Source of the DNA: CAIVPM01 sp964477265 | GTDB taxonomy: Bacteria > Bacteroidota > Bacteroidia > Chitinophagales > Chitinophagaceae | NCBI GenBank assembly: GCA_964477265.1 | Contig: CAYZDJ010000001.1 | Coordinates: 310,001 to 374,000 of the forward strand | Length of the DNA stretch: 64,000 nt | Reading direction: 5' to 3' | Notes under the pieces: generated by a model | The model's input: the letters and a program-made list of their open reading frames with translations, nothing else | What the model was told of the DNA's origin: nothing | Database searches by the model: none | Program-made: the position numbers and the translations under genes | In this document: piece by piece, positions 25,043 to 33,118 of the stretch | Position numbering within the stretch: position 1 is the first letter of the stretch | Layout: the number at the start of each line of letters is the position of its first letter

Positions 25043-25483
25043 CTAAAAATCATCCTCTTCAAAACCACATACTTCCCTGTAAGGTATTTGTTTTATTTTT
25101 TCTAAAATTTCATCATTTGGGTATCCATAATCATCTTGAAACCACATTAAATTTAAAAATGAAGTACCAATTTCTGTTTCACTTTTAACTGTATCAGTTT
25201 TTAATCTTGCAATACACATAGTTAAAGGGAACTCTTGGTGTATATCAATAGGTTTTCTATGTTTTTGCTCTTCTGGGTCAATTATAGTTTCGGTAGGTTC
25301 AATGTAATAATACCCTTTAATGTTTTCTTTATATTTTTTAGAAATTGGAAGGTTTTTCAAAAGCCATTTATTTCTATGTGCAGTTGGATATCCCATAATA
25401 AAACTGTCGTATGTATATGACTGCTGCAAATACTGAATTTTAACTTTCAAATCTTTATCAACTATTAACCAATGATTATCCAT
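25043..25483 (-). CDS. Unknown protein, last gene of a REP-flanked trio
   Basis: 146 residues with no family I recognise. No signal peptide or membrane segment. It is rich in Tyr and charged residues (QYLQQSYTYDSFIMGYP, KYKENIKGYYYIEPTET) and ends in an acidic tail (CGFEEDDF). It follows the 92-residue gene by 11 bp, so the two are probably co-transcribed and translationally coupled. Base composition looks more AT-rich than nearby core genes. Read from ATG 25483 (MDNHWLIVDKDLK). Confidence 0.7.
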   Translation of the reverse strand: MDNHWLIVDKDLKVKIQYLQQSYTYDSFIMGYPTAHRNKWLLKNLPISKKYKENIKGYYYIEPTETIIDPEEQKHRKPIDIHQEFPLTMCIARLKTDTVKSETEIGTSFLNLMWFQDDYGYPNDEILEKIKQIPYREVCGFEEDDF

Positions 25484-25494
25484 ATTTATAAATT

Positions 25495-25773
25495 TTATTC
25501 AATATCAGAAATTCTAAGTGTTTTAAAAGCTTCTTCAATACACAATACTAGAAAGTCTATTATTTCTACAGGCAACTCTTTTGAAATTCGTGGACTACAT
25601 ATTCCATCAACTTCAACTATTTTAATATAGTTAATTAAAGGCTGTTCAATTGAATATTTATTGATATTAATTTCATTCAAACGTTTACTAATAATATTGC
25701 CTAAGTGTTTGCTTAGTTGTGGTGCGTATTCATACTTTATTACAGCTATCCAAATTTTATGTGTCTTAGGCAT
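25495..25773 (-). CDS. Unknown small protein, middle gene of a REP-flanked trio
   Basis: 92 residues (MPKTHKIWIAVIKYEYAPQL...), probably a mixed alpha/beta cytoplasmic protein; no motif I can assign. It lies 29 bp after the helicase gene and 11 bp before the 146-residue gene on the same strand. The tight spacing implies one operon. A role as helicase partner, inhibitor or phage-type accessory factor is possible but unsupported by the sequence alone. Confidence 0.68.
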   Translation of the reverse strand: MPKTHKIWIAVIKYEYAPQLSKHLGNIISKRLNEININKYSIEQPLINYIKIVEVDGICSPRISKELPVEIIDFLVLCIEEAFKTLRISDIE

Positions 25774-25802
25774 AATATTTACTAAAAATTAAAAACAAAA
25801 AA

Positions 25803-26906
25803 TCAATATAACTTGATTACTTTAATATTATCAATGTCTAATCCTAAGTCCTCAGTAGATTCTTCAAAATATTTTTGAATTATTGTAGGTTTAATGTTAC
25901 TGTACATATCTTTAAAATGAGGAATTATAAATAATAAAATAGCATTTTCGTTTATTTTTAATCTTCTTATTCTTCCAGTTTGTTGAGTAATAAGAGTTTT
26001 ACTTGAAGAAGATAATTCATATATACCGTGAGTAACTCTATTTAAATTAACGCCTCTATTTATTTTACCAACAACTGCTAATTGTTTAATTAAACCACTA
26101 TTAAAATCTTCCAATAATTTTGAATCATTATTTTGAGTATGATAAGCATAATCTGATACTTTATTAGCTTGTTCAGTATATCCAACAAATACAAGAACCT
26201 TGTTATCCTCATTTTTAAGTATATGTGTAATTAATTTTTTTATTGCTATTCTTGAACTTTTTAACTTTCCCATAAACGTTTTTCTTTCAGTTTGTAGTTT
26301 AGTTAAATGGAATGAGTTTGGACTTTCATTTAATCGTTTAAATCTTTCATTATATTGTAAATATTTTCTATTTTCTTCAATAGTCAATAATGTATGTACT
26401 AAAAAGGGTTGAACTTTATTAACTACCCCTTTACCTTCAATTTCACTCATTTTGACATCAAGAACTATGGGGATAGAATATTTTTTTAATGACTCTCTTT
26501 TATAACTAGATAAAGTCGCAGAAACTGCAATTTTATATTTAAAACTATTATTTTTTAATAGGTCTTCATAAATTGTGTCAAACATATAATCTGCTTCATC
26601 TAATAAAACCACATCATATATTTCATTGAGTTTTTTATATACTCCTTGATAACATTTTCTTTCTATAAAATTAAGATAATGTTTTTTCCCCCACTTAATT
26701 AATTCGTTTGGAAAGTCATTGTCTCTTAAATTAATATTATCACAACAGTATAAAATTTTAGTAAATCCACTTTCTACTAAATAATTTAAACATTTGATCA
26801 TAATTAATCCTTTTCCAGTTCCAGTAGGAGCTATTATCATACCATTGAAACTCGCTTTTTTTAAAGCTTCATAAGCCTCATTAATTAATTTTTCTTTTTC
26901 GTTCAT
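25803..26906 (-). CDS. Small SF2 helicase-like ATPase, first gene of a REP-flanked trio
   Basis: 367 residues carrying two RecA-like helicase domains. Motif I is APTGTGKG (residues 26-33), where Gly replaces the usual Ser/Thr after Lys; motif II LLDEAD (about 101-106), motif III VSATLS (128-133), motif V-like KINRGVNL and motif VI QQTGRIRR. It has no extra nuclease, protease or accessory domain, and is shorter than most cellular SF2 helicases; it resembles the compact helicases of phages and mobile elements. Two small unknown genes follow, and REP-like elements B and C bracket the trio. Substrate unknown; if motif I is as read, ATP hydrolysis may be weakened. Confidence 0.82.
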   Translation of the reverse strand: MNEKEKLINEAYEALKKASFNGMIIAPTGTGKGLIMIKCLNYLVESGFTKILYCCDNINLRDNDFPNELIKWGKKHYLNFIERKCYQGVYKKLNEIYDVVLLDEADYMFDTIYEDLLKNNSFKYKIAVSATLSSYKRESLKKYSIPIVLDVKMSEIEGKGVVNKVQPFLVHTLLTIEENRKYLQYNERFKRLNESPNSFHLTKLQTERKTFMGKLKSSRIAIKKLITHILKNEDNKVLVFVGYTEQANKVSDYAYHTQNNDSKLLEDFNSGLIKQLAVVGKINRGVNLNRVTHGIYELSSSSKTLITQQTGRIRRLKINENAILLFIIPHFKDMYSNIKPTIIQKYFEESTEDLGLDIDNIKVIKLY

Positions 26907-26946
26907 TTAAAATGAGTATAACTTTAAAGTATTTCTTCCCCGCCTC

Positions 26947-27032
26947 GCTCTTCGAAGCTTGCAGCTTCGTAAGCACTATTCTATTGCTTAAAGCAATAAA
27001 ATAAAACTGCGAGGCTACAAGCCTCGCAGAGC
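26947..27032. repeat. REP-like multi-hairpin element, copy C
   Basis: The best-preserved copy: hairpins CGAAGC-TTGCA-GCTTCG (26953-26969), ATTGCTT-A-AAGCAAT (26983-26997) and TGCGAGGCT-ACA-AGCCTCGCA (27008-27028), framed by GCTC...GAGC. It lies between the end of smc and the start of the helicase gene and may also work as a processing or termination signal. Confidence 0.8.
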
Positions 27033-27037
27033 ATTTA

Positions 27038-30000
27038 TTAATTCAAACTCCTAAAATCCACCGGCACCAGTTTACTTACTCCAGGTTCCTGCATGGTTAC
27101 ACCATAAATAACATCAACAGCTCCCATTGTTTGCTTGTTGTGCGTTACAATGATAAACTGAGAGTTATCGCTAAACTGTTTAATCATTTGCGTAAACTTA
27201 CCCACATTGGCATCATCCAAAGGTGCATCCACCTCATCTAAAATACAGAAAGGTGCTGGCTTTATTAAATAAATAGCAAATAATAAGGCAGTAGCAGTTA
27301 AAGTTTTTTCTCCACCACTCAATTGCGTAATAGAAGATGGGCGTTTCCCTTTAGGTTTTGCAATAATATCAATGCCTGTTTCAGCAAGGTTATCTGGATT
27401 TTCCAAAATCATATCAGCAGTATCTTCCTCTGTAAACAATGCTTTAAATACTTTTTGGAAATTGTCTCTTACTTTATTAAAAGTATCTAAAAACTGTTGG
27501 TTGGCTGTAGCTTCAACTTCTTGTATAGTTTGTAGTAAACTATCTTTTGCAGTAACCAAATCATTCTTTTGCTCTAAAATAAATTCATAACGTTTCTTCA
27601 TTTCCTGGAAAGCCTCAATGGCAGTTGGGTTTACCTCACCCATATTTTCCAAACGTTTTCTCATTCTGTCACTGGTGGCTTGCAACTCTTCAAGCGAAGT
27701 GTCTGTAAGCCTTTCAGCGTCTAATATATCATCAATGTTTATTTTAAACTCAACCTGCAAACGCTCTTTCATTCCTGCAAGCTGAAGTTTTAAATCGTTT
27801 AACTTGTCTTTTATTTCACTTAATAAATGCTCAACATTTTCTTTCGATTTTGTCTTCAACCTTAAAGCACTTTCTTTTTCTTGCAAGGCATTTCTTAAAT
27901 TGTAATAAGCAGCATCGGCTTCATTCAATTTCTTTTCTTCTTCCTCTTTATTTTTTAATAAAGTAAATAATAATTTTTCACCAGTTTCCAATGCAGTTCT
28001 GCTTTCAATAATCACTTGTGCCGATTCTGCCAATTGCTTGCTATTTGTTTCAATTTGAAGTTTTAGGTTTTGCAATTGCTCTTCCTTAAACTTCAATTCC
28101 TGTTGCAAAGAATTTAATTTAGATTGTTGTTTGGTAAGCTCAATATTTTTTTGATTAAAACTATAAGAAGCAGTATTGTACTGCATTTCAGCAGTTTTAT
28201 AATCTTCTTCAATTGTTTTAATTTGTGTTGATGATTGTATTAAATCTTCATTCAACTTAGTCAATTCTTCCCTTGTAGATGCAATAGATTCTTGTTCTGT
28301 TTTCAAGCGTGTTTGCATTTCTTCTAAACGCTGCAATGCTGTTGTGCGTGAAGCCTGAAGGTTTTCTATTTTATTTTTTGCAGCAAAAACCTGATTGGTT
28401 AATTGGTTAATTTCCTGTTCTGTTTGGCGAATTACATTTTCTTTCAATTCATTGTTAAAACCAATTACGAGGTTGTGTTTGCCTTGAATATCACCTTTTA
28501 AAATATTTACAATATTTTCCTGAACGGCAATCTCTTCTTTTAGTTTCTCTAAGTTTTTCGCACGACCAATTTTCTTTCCTTCAAATAAGCCAACACTTCC
28601 ACCAGTTAAAGTATATTTTCCTTTAACATATTTTCCTGTTTTTTCAAGTACTATTGAACCATTGCTGTTTTCAAGTGCTTCATCATTTTCAGCAATAAAA
28701 ACATTGCCCAATAAATGTTGTGCTAAGGCTTTGTAAGCATCGTCAACCTCAATCACATCAAGGGCTTTGGTAGTATTGTTTGGTTGATGATTGTTTTCGT
28801 TTGAAGCATTTTTTAAAACTACATCTAAAATGAAAAAGTTTGCTTTTCCTTTTTTATTATTGTCTAATAATTGCACAGCTTGCAAGCCTTCCTGCAAATT
28901 GTTTACTACATAATAATTCAAATAAGGTTCAAGCACATTTTCAACAGCAGCACGATATTCAGGCTTTACATAAATAATATCTGATAGGATAGGGGCTTTA
29001 TGGTTCCAGCCTTGATTGTTGTGTAAAAATTTCACACTTTCAGGATAACCTTCCATTCTATCAACCATACTTTTCAGTAGGTCGTGTTCATTTCTTTTTG
29101 CATCAAACTTCCTGTTTTCATCTGCCAGTTGAGAACGCAATAACTCAAGCTCACCTTGCGTTTCAAAGATTTGTTCTTTTGTTTTTTGATGATGTTCTTG
29201 TAGTTGAACTAAATCTGTTTTTTTAGTTTCAAGAAGTGTTTCTTTATCCTTTAATTCAACATTTAATTGTTGCAGTTGAGATTCCCTGTTATTATTTTCT
29301 TCTGTAATTTGGTGAGATGAACGTTGTAAATTTTGAATAGAAGTATCAGCAACAGCCACCTTTTTTTCAGCATCAAATTGGCTGCGTAATATTTGTTGGT
29401 GTTTACTTCTTGTTCCATCAACTAACACTCTTTTTTCATCAACAACTTTCCTGCTCTCATCTGTTTGTGTTCTTGCTGTTTCAACTTCTGCCTGAAAAGT
29501 TTTCAGTTTAGCTTCTTCATCAACTACTTGTTGCTTGCTAAAACTAATGCTGTCCTCAATATTTTTTAATTGACCATCTGCCTTTGCCAAAAACTCTTTT
29601 AAGCCAGTTTCTTTCTCTTGCAAGTATTGTAATTTCTGCGTTGCAAGGTTTTTCTCATTCTCTTTGGTTCTCACATTTTGCACCAAATCATTAAAGCTAT
29701 GCTGCATTGTTTGCAATGCTTTTTCCTTCTCAATAAAACCTACTTTTTCAGCTTCCAATGCTGCTTCTTCAGTGGCAACTTCTGCTTCCAATTTTACCTT
29801 GCTGTTGGTTTCATTTTCTTGTTGCTCGTTTAATGTTTTGTAAGTGATATTAAAACCTTGCAAACTTGCTTTAGCCAATTCAACTGCTATTTCCTTATAT
29901 TCTTTTTTTATTTCATAATATTTCTCAGCTTTTTTAGCCTGGCTTTCCAGTTGCTTTAACTGATTATTTATTTCAAATAATAAATCTTCAATTCTTGCTA

Positions 30001-30562
30001 AGTCTTGCTCAGTTGCATCTAATTTACTCTTAGCTTCTTTTTTGCGTGTTTTATAAATCGTAATGCCAGCAGCTTGTTCAAGCATTCTGCGTCTGCTGTT
30101 TTCTTTATCACGAATAATGTCATCAACCATTCCAAGCTCAATAATAGCATAGCTATCAGTACTTACACCTGTATCTAAAAATAAATTATGAATATCTTTT
30201 AACCTGCATTGCACATCGTTTAAACGATATTCACTATCGCCATTTTTATAAAATTTGCGTGTAACAGTTACTGTGCTAAACTCTGTTGGTAAAAGGTTCC
30301 TTGTGTTTTCAAAAGTTAAACTAACTTCTGCCAAGCCAGATGCAGAGCGACTTTTAGAGCCATTGAACACCAATGCACTTTGGTTTTCACTTCTTAAAGA
30401 AGATATTTTTTGCTCGCCAATTACCCAGCGAATGCTATCAATAATATTGCTTTTACCACAACCATTAGGCCCAATAATACCTGTTATGCCCTCATCAAAA
30501 CTTACAACAGTTTTATCGGCAAAACTTTTAAATCCTTTAATTTCTAAACTCTTTAAACGCAT
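27038..30562 (-). CDS. smc: Chromosome segregation protein SMC
   Basis: 1174 residues, normal for bacterial SMC, the ATPase that compacts and segregates chromosomes as an antiparallel coiled-coil dimer. Walker A GPNGCGKSNI sits near residues 32-41; long coiled coils (about 170-500 and 670-1000) flank a hinge (GYPESVKFLHNN...GSVGLFEGKKIGR); the C-terminal head has signature LSGGEKTLTA, Walker B FCILDEVDAPLDDAN and the D/H-loop region. The kleisin partners ScpA/ScpB are not in the window. A consensus promoter lies about 150 bp upstream. Confidence 0.97.
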   Translation of the reverse strand: MRLKSLEIKGFKSFADKTVVSFDEGITGIIGPNGCGKSNIIDSIRWVIGEQKISSLRSENQSALVFNGSKSRSASGLAEVSLTFENTRNLLPTEFSTVTVTRKFYKNGDSEYRLNDVQCRLKDIHNLFLDTGVSTDSYAIIELGMVDDIIRDKENSRRRMLEQAAGITIYKTRKKEAKSKLDATEQDLARIEDLLFEINNQLKQLESQAKKAEKYYEIKKEYKEIAVELAKASLQGFNITYKTLNEQQENETNSKVKLEAEVATEEAALEAEKVGFIEKEKALQTMQHSFNDLVQNVRTKENEKNLATQKLQYLQEKETGLKEFLAKADGQLKNIEDSISFSKQQVVDEEAKLKTFQAEVETARTQTDESRKVVDEKRVLVDGTRSKHQQILRSQFDAEKKVAVADTSIQNLQRSSHQITEENNNRESQLQQLNVELKDKETLLETKKTDLVQLQEHHQKTKEQIFETQGELELLRSQLADENRKFDAKRNEHDLLKSMVDRMEGYPESVKFLHNNQGWNHKAPILSDIIYVKPEYRAAVENVLEPYLNYYVVNNLQEGLQAVQLLDNNKKGKANFFILDVVLKNASNENNHQPNNTTKALDVIEVDDAYKALAQHLLGNVFIAENDEALENSNGSIVLEKTGKYVKGKYTLTGGSVGLFEGKKIGRAKNLEKLKEEIAVQENIVNILKGDIQGKHNLVIGFNNELKENVIRQTEQEINQLTNQVFAAKNKIENLQASRTTALQRLEEMQTRLKTEQESIASTREELTKLNEDLIQSSTQIKTIEEDYKTAEMQYNTASYSFNQKNIELTKQQSKLNSLQQELKFKEEQLQNLKLQIETNSKQLAESAQVIIESRTALETGEKLLFTLLKNKEEEEKKLNEADAAYYNLRNALQEKESALRLKTKSKENVEHLLSEIKDKLNDLKLQLAGMKERLQVEFKINIDDILDAERLTDTSLEELQATSDRMRKRLENMGEVNPTAIEAFQEMKKRYEFILEQKNDLVTAKDSLLQTIQEVEATANQQFLDTFNKVRDNFQKVFKALFTEEDTADMILENPDNLAETGIDIIAKPKGKRPSSITQLSGGEKTLTATALLFAIYLIKPAPFCILDEVDAPLDDANVGKFTQMIKQFSDNSQFIIVTHNKQTMGAVDVIYGVTMQEPGVSKLVPVDFRSLN

Positions 30563-30711
30563 ACTTACTTACTATTTTAAATTAAGAGTTATGGATTAAG
30601 TGTTGTGAATGTTTACACATTCTTAATTCATAATTTTAAATTCTTAATTCATTAAATTAAAGCATCCACTCTTCAATTTGAATTAAGCCCAATAAATTAT
30701 TCTTGGGTCTG

Positions 30712-30742
30712 CGAACATAGGCGACAGAAAGCGTAGAACAAA
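30712..30742 (-). promoter_or_regulatory. Promoter of smc
   Basis: Read on the minus strand: TTTG (30742-30739), 19 bases, then TATGTTCG (30719-30712), which fits TTTG-N19-TAnnTTTG with one mismatch. The leader to the smc ATG would be about 145 nt. Confidence 0.6.
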
Positions 30743-30884
30743 GTGCTAAAAAAAAGATGTGAATAAGTAGTGGGGAAATGAAATTTTAATTTCGTTAAGC
30801 AATAAACTTGAAAGTTAGTTTATTGTGTATTTTTATTTTGTCTTAATACGATTTTAAACATTTTTATAAAAAATTAAAAAAATA

Positions 30885-30915
30885 TTTGGTTTATTAATGA
30901 AGACCTCTACTTTTG
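30885..30915 (+). promoter_or_regulatory. Consensus promoter of tRNA-Lys
   Basis: TTTG at 30885-30888, exactly 19 bases, then TACTTTTG at 30908-30915. This is a perfect match to the Bacteroidota housekeeping consensus, 21 bases upstream of the mature tRNA 5' end. Confidence 0.8.
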
Positions 30916-30936
30916 CAATCCCAAATAAATAAGGTT

Positions 30937-31009
30937 GATCTCGTAGCTCAGTTGGTAGAGCACATCACTTTTAATGATGGGGTCTTGGGTTCGAGTCCCA
31001 ACGGGATCA
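30937..31009 (+). tRNA. tRNA-Lys (TTT)
   Basis: 73-nt cloverleaf: acceptor GATCTCG/CGGGATC, D arm GCTC..GAGC, anticodon stem CATCA/TGATG with loop CTTTTAA (anticodon TTT), T arm TTGGGTTCGAGTCCCAA, discriminator A. CCA is not encoded. Confidence 0.97.
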
Positions 31010-31013
31010 CAAA

Positions 31014-31043
31014 AGTCTTGTAATTTATTTACAAGACTTTTTT
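31014..31043 (+). terminator. Terminator of tRNA-Lys
   Basis: 10-bp stem AGTCTTGTAA/TTACAAGACT (31014-31023 with 31029-31038) followed by a T-run, just 5 bases after the tRNA. Confidence 0.85.
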
Positions 31044-31062
31044 ATTTTATAAAATAATTGAA

Positions 31063-31578
31063 TTGCATTCTCATATTAAAATAGGAAAAATTGTTGCAAC
31101 ATTTGGTGTTAATGGCGAAGTAATTGTAACACATAATCTTGGTAAAAAAACTACTTTTAAAAACATTGAAGTATTGTTTGTTGAGCAAACGAAAAATACT
31201 TTGATTCCATTTTTTATTAAAACAGCTAAAGCTAAAACTGAAGACGAAACTTATGTTTTATTTGAAGATATAAAAAGTAAGGAAGCTGCTAAAATGCTTG
31301 TTGGTAAAGCAATTTGGCTGTTACAGGATGATTTTAAAAAGCAGGTAGAAAAAAACTCTCCAATTGCATTATTGGGCTACACTGTATATGCCGATGAAGA
31401 ATTAATTGGGGTGGTAAATGAGGTAATAGAACAACCACATCAAATTCTTTTAACAGTAAATTATAAAGATAAAGAAGTGTATTTACCAATGCACGAAGAA
31501 AGCATTATTGGCATTGATCATAAAAAAAATACCATCATTTTAAACTTGCCAGATGGTTTGTTGGAAATTTATGTATAG
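31063..31578 (+). CDS. rimM: Ribosome maturation factor RimM
   Basis: 171 residues. Assists assembly of the 30S head by binding ribosomal protein S19. The N-terminal RimM barrel opens HIKIGKIVATFGVNGEV and the PRC-like C-terminal domain holds LLGYTVYADEELIGVVNEVIEQPHQILLTV and EVYLPMHEESIIGID. The only standard start before the conserved block is TTG at 31063. Its usual partners (rpsP, trmD, rplS) are absent, so it is a stand-alone gene after tRNA-Lys. Confidence 0.93.
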   Translation: MHSHIKIGKIVATFGVNGEVIVTHNLGKKTTFKNIEVLFVEQTKNTLIPFFIKTAKAKTEDETYVLFEDIKSKEAAKMLVGKAIWLLQDDFKKQVEKNSPIALLGYTVYADEELIGVVNEVIEQPHQILLTVNYKDKEVYLPMHEESIIGIDHKKNTIILNLPDGLLEIYV

Positions 31579-31612
31579 CCTGCATTTTGTTGCAGGCTTA
31601 TACATTTTATTT

Positions 31613-32983
31613 TTAAAGAGATTGATTTAACCCTTTAAAATCTTTTACATTAATTAATTTATCCAGAGCTGTATCAATTTTCTCAAAATGAAAGCTAGCT
31701 AAAGCCAAATTCATTTCAGCAACAATATGCTCGTTGCACAAGTTGCCAATACTGCCTTCATGTGTGTATTGTGCATTGATATTTGCTGGTTCAAATGTGT
31801 TGCTTTGTATTTGCTCACCAACAGTTTTATAGGCATCTCTAAAGCTTGCACCTTCAAGCACCAATTGATTTACAGCTTCTACACTAAACAAATATTTATA
31901 CTTATCATCTTGCAAAATATTATCCTTAACCTTTATTTGAGAGATAGCATAGTTGCATATTTCAATGCAATCATTCAGGTCTTTAAATGCAGGCATAAAG
32001 CTTTCTTTAATCAACTGCATATCCCTATGATAACCACTACTGAGGTTACCAGTAATTAATGAAATTTCATTTGGTAAAGAAGCAAGTTTATTTGCCTTAG
32101 CCCTTATTAACTCAAATACATCAGGATTTTTTTTGTGAGGCATAATGCTGCTGCCTGTTGTAAGCTCATCAGGAAAACTAATAAACCCAAAATTCTGGTT
32201 GATGAACAAACAAACATCCTGACTCATTTTGCCTAAAGTTGCAGCCACATTTGCCATTGCCTGTGCCACAATTTTTTCTGTTTTGCCACGTCCCATTTGT
32301 GCATACACAACATTATAATTCATTACATCAAAACCCAACAACTCTGTTGTCATTGTTCTGTTTAAAGGAAAGCTTGAGCCATAACCTGCTGCACTGCCCA
32401 AAGGATTTTTATTAGCAATCCTGAATGCAGATTGTAATGTAACCACATCGTCAATCAGGCTTTCAGCATAAGCACCAAACCATAAACCAAAACTGCTTGG
32501 CATTGCAATTTGATAATGAGTGTAACCTGGCATCAATACATCTTTATGTTTTTTGCTTAATTCAATCAAAGTATCAAACAAACTTTTTGTTGCTTCAACT
32601 TTTTGTTTAATCTGGCTGCGAATGAATAATTTTAAATCTAAAAGCACTTGGTCATTTCTACTTCTTCCACTATGTACTTTTTTACCAACATCACCCAAAC
32701 GCTTTGTCAGTAAAAGTTCTACCTGGCTATGCACATCTTCAATACCATCTTCAATCACAAAATTTCCTTGCTTCACATCGTGCAGGATTTCAAGTAAGCC
32801 ATTGGTCAGTTGCTGCAATTCATCTTGAGTAAGCAAATTAATTGTTGCCAACATTTTTGCATGTGCAATGCTACCAATCACATCGTGTTCTGCAAGCATC
32901 AAGTCCATTTCACGGTCTTTGCCTACAGTAAATTTCTCGATTTGTTGGCTTACGTTGAAGCCTTGTTTTTGCCAAAGTTTCAT
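31613..32983 (-). CDS. argH: Argininosuccinate lyase
   Basis: Last step of arginine synthesis, splitting argininosuccinate to arginine and fumarate. 456 residues of the fumarase/aspartase superfamily: HDVIGSIAHAKML, VHSGRSRNDQVLLD, GYTHYQIAMPSSFG and the catalytic loop signature GSSIMPHKKNPD. No other arginine genes are adjacent. Upstream lies a gap built of word-like repeats (32994-33118) that separates it from the amidohydrolase gene on the same strand. Confidence 0.96.
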   Translation of the reverse strand: MKLWQKQGFNVSQQIEKFTVGKDREMDLMLAEHDVIGSIAHAKMLATINLLTQDELQQLTNGLLEILHDVKQGNFVIEDGIEDVHSQVELLLTKRLGDVGKKVHSGRSRNDQVLLDLKLFIRSQIKQKVEATKSLFDTLIELSKKHKDVLMPGYTHYQIAMPSSFGLWFGAYAESLIDDVVTLQSAFRIANKNPLGSAAGYGSSFPLNRTMTTELLGFDVMNYNVVYAQMGRGKTEKIVAQAMANVAATLGKMSQDVCLFINQNFGFISFPDELTTGSSIMPHKKNPDVFELIRAKANKLASLPNEISLITGNLSSGYHRDMQLIKESFMPAFKDLNDCIEICNYAISQIKVKDNILQDDKYKYLFSVEAVNQLVLEGASFRDAYKTVGEQIQSNTFEPANINAQYTHEGSIGNLCNEHIVAEMNLALASFHFEKIDTALDKLINVKDFKGLNQSL

Positions 32984-32993
32984 TTTATTAAGT

Positions 32994-33118
32994 TTATAGT
33001 TTGAAGTTTAATGTTTAAAGTTTTTATTTGCCACAAAGGCATTATGCCACAATTTTTGCTAAAGACCAAAAACTAACAACCAAAGACCAATTCCTAATTC
33101 CCAATTCCTAATACTTTT
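32994..33118. repeat. Concatenated low-complexity 'word' repeats
   Basis: Four unrelated repeat words are joined: TTTGAAGTTTAATGTTTAAAG, CCACAAAGGCATTATGCCACAA, AAAGACCAAAAACTAACAACCAAAGAC and TTCCTAATTCCCAATTCCTAAT. The last also encodes the C-terminal residues of the amidohydrolase on the minus strand. Confidence 0.7.

Larger units (their letters stand above)
30563..30936. other. Intergenic region between smc and tRNA-Lys
   Basis: It contains divergent promoters (smc on the minus strand, tRNA-Lys on the plus strand) and, at about 30585-30657, AT-rich 'word' repeats of the type CTTAATTCATAATT. No open frame of note. Confidence 0.6.
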
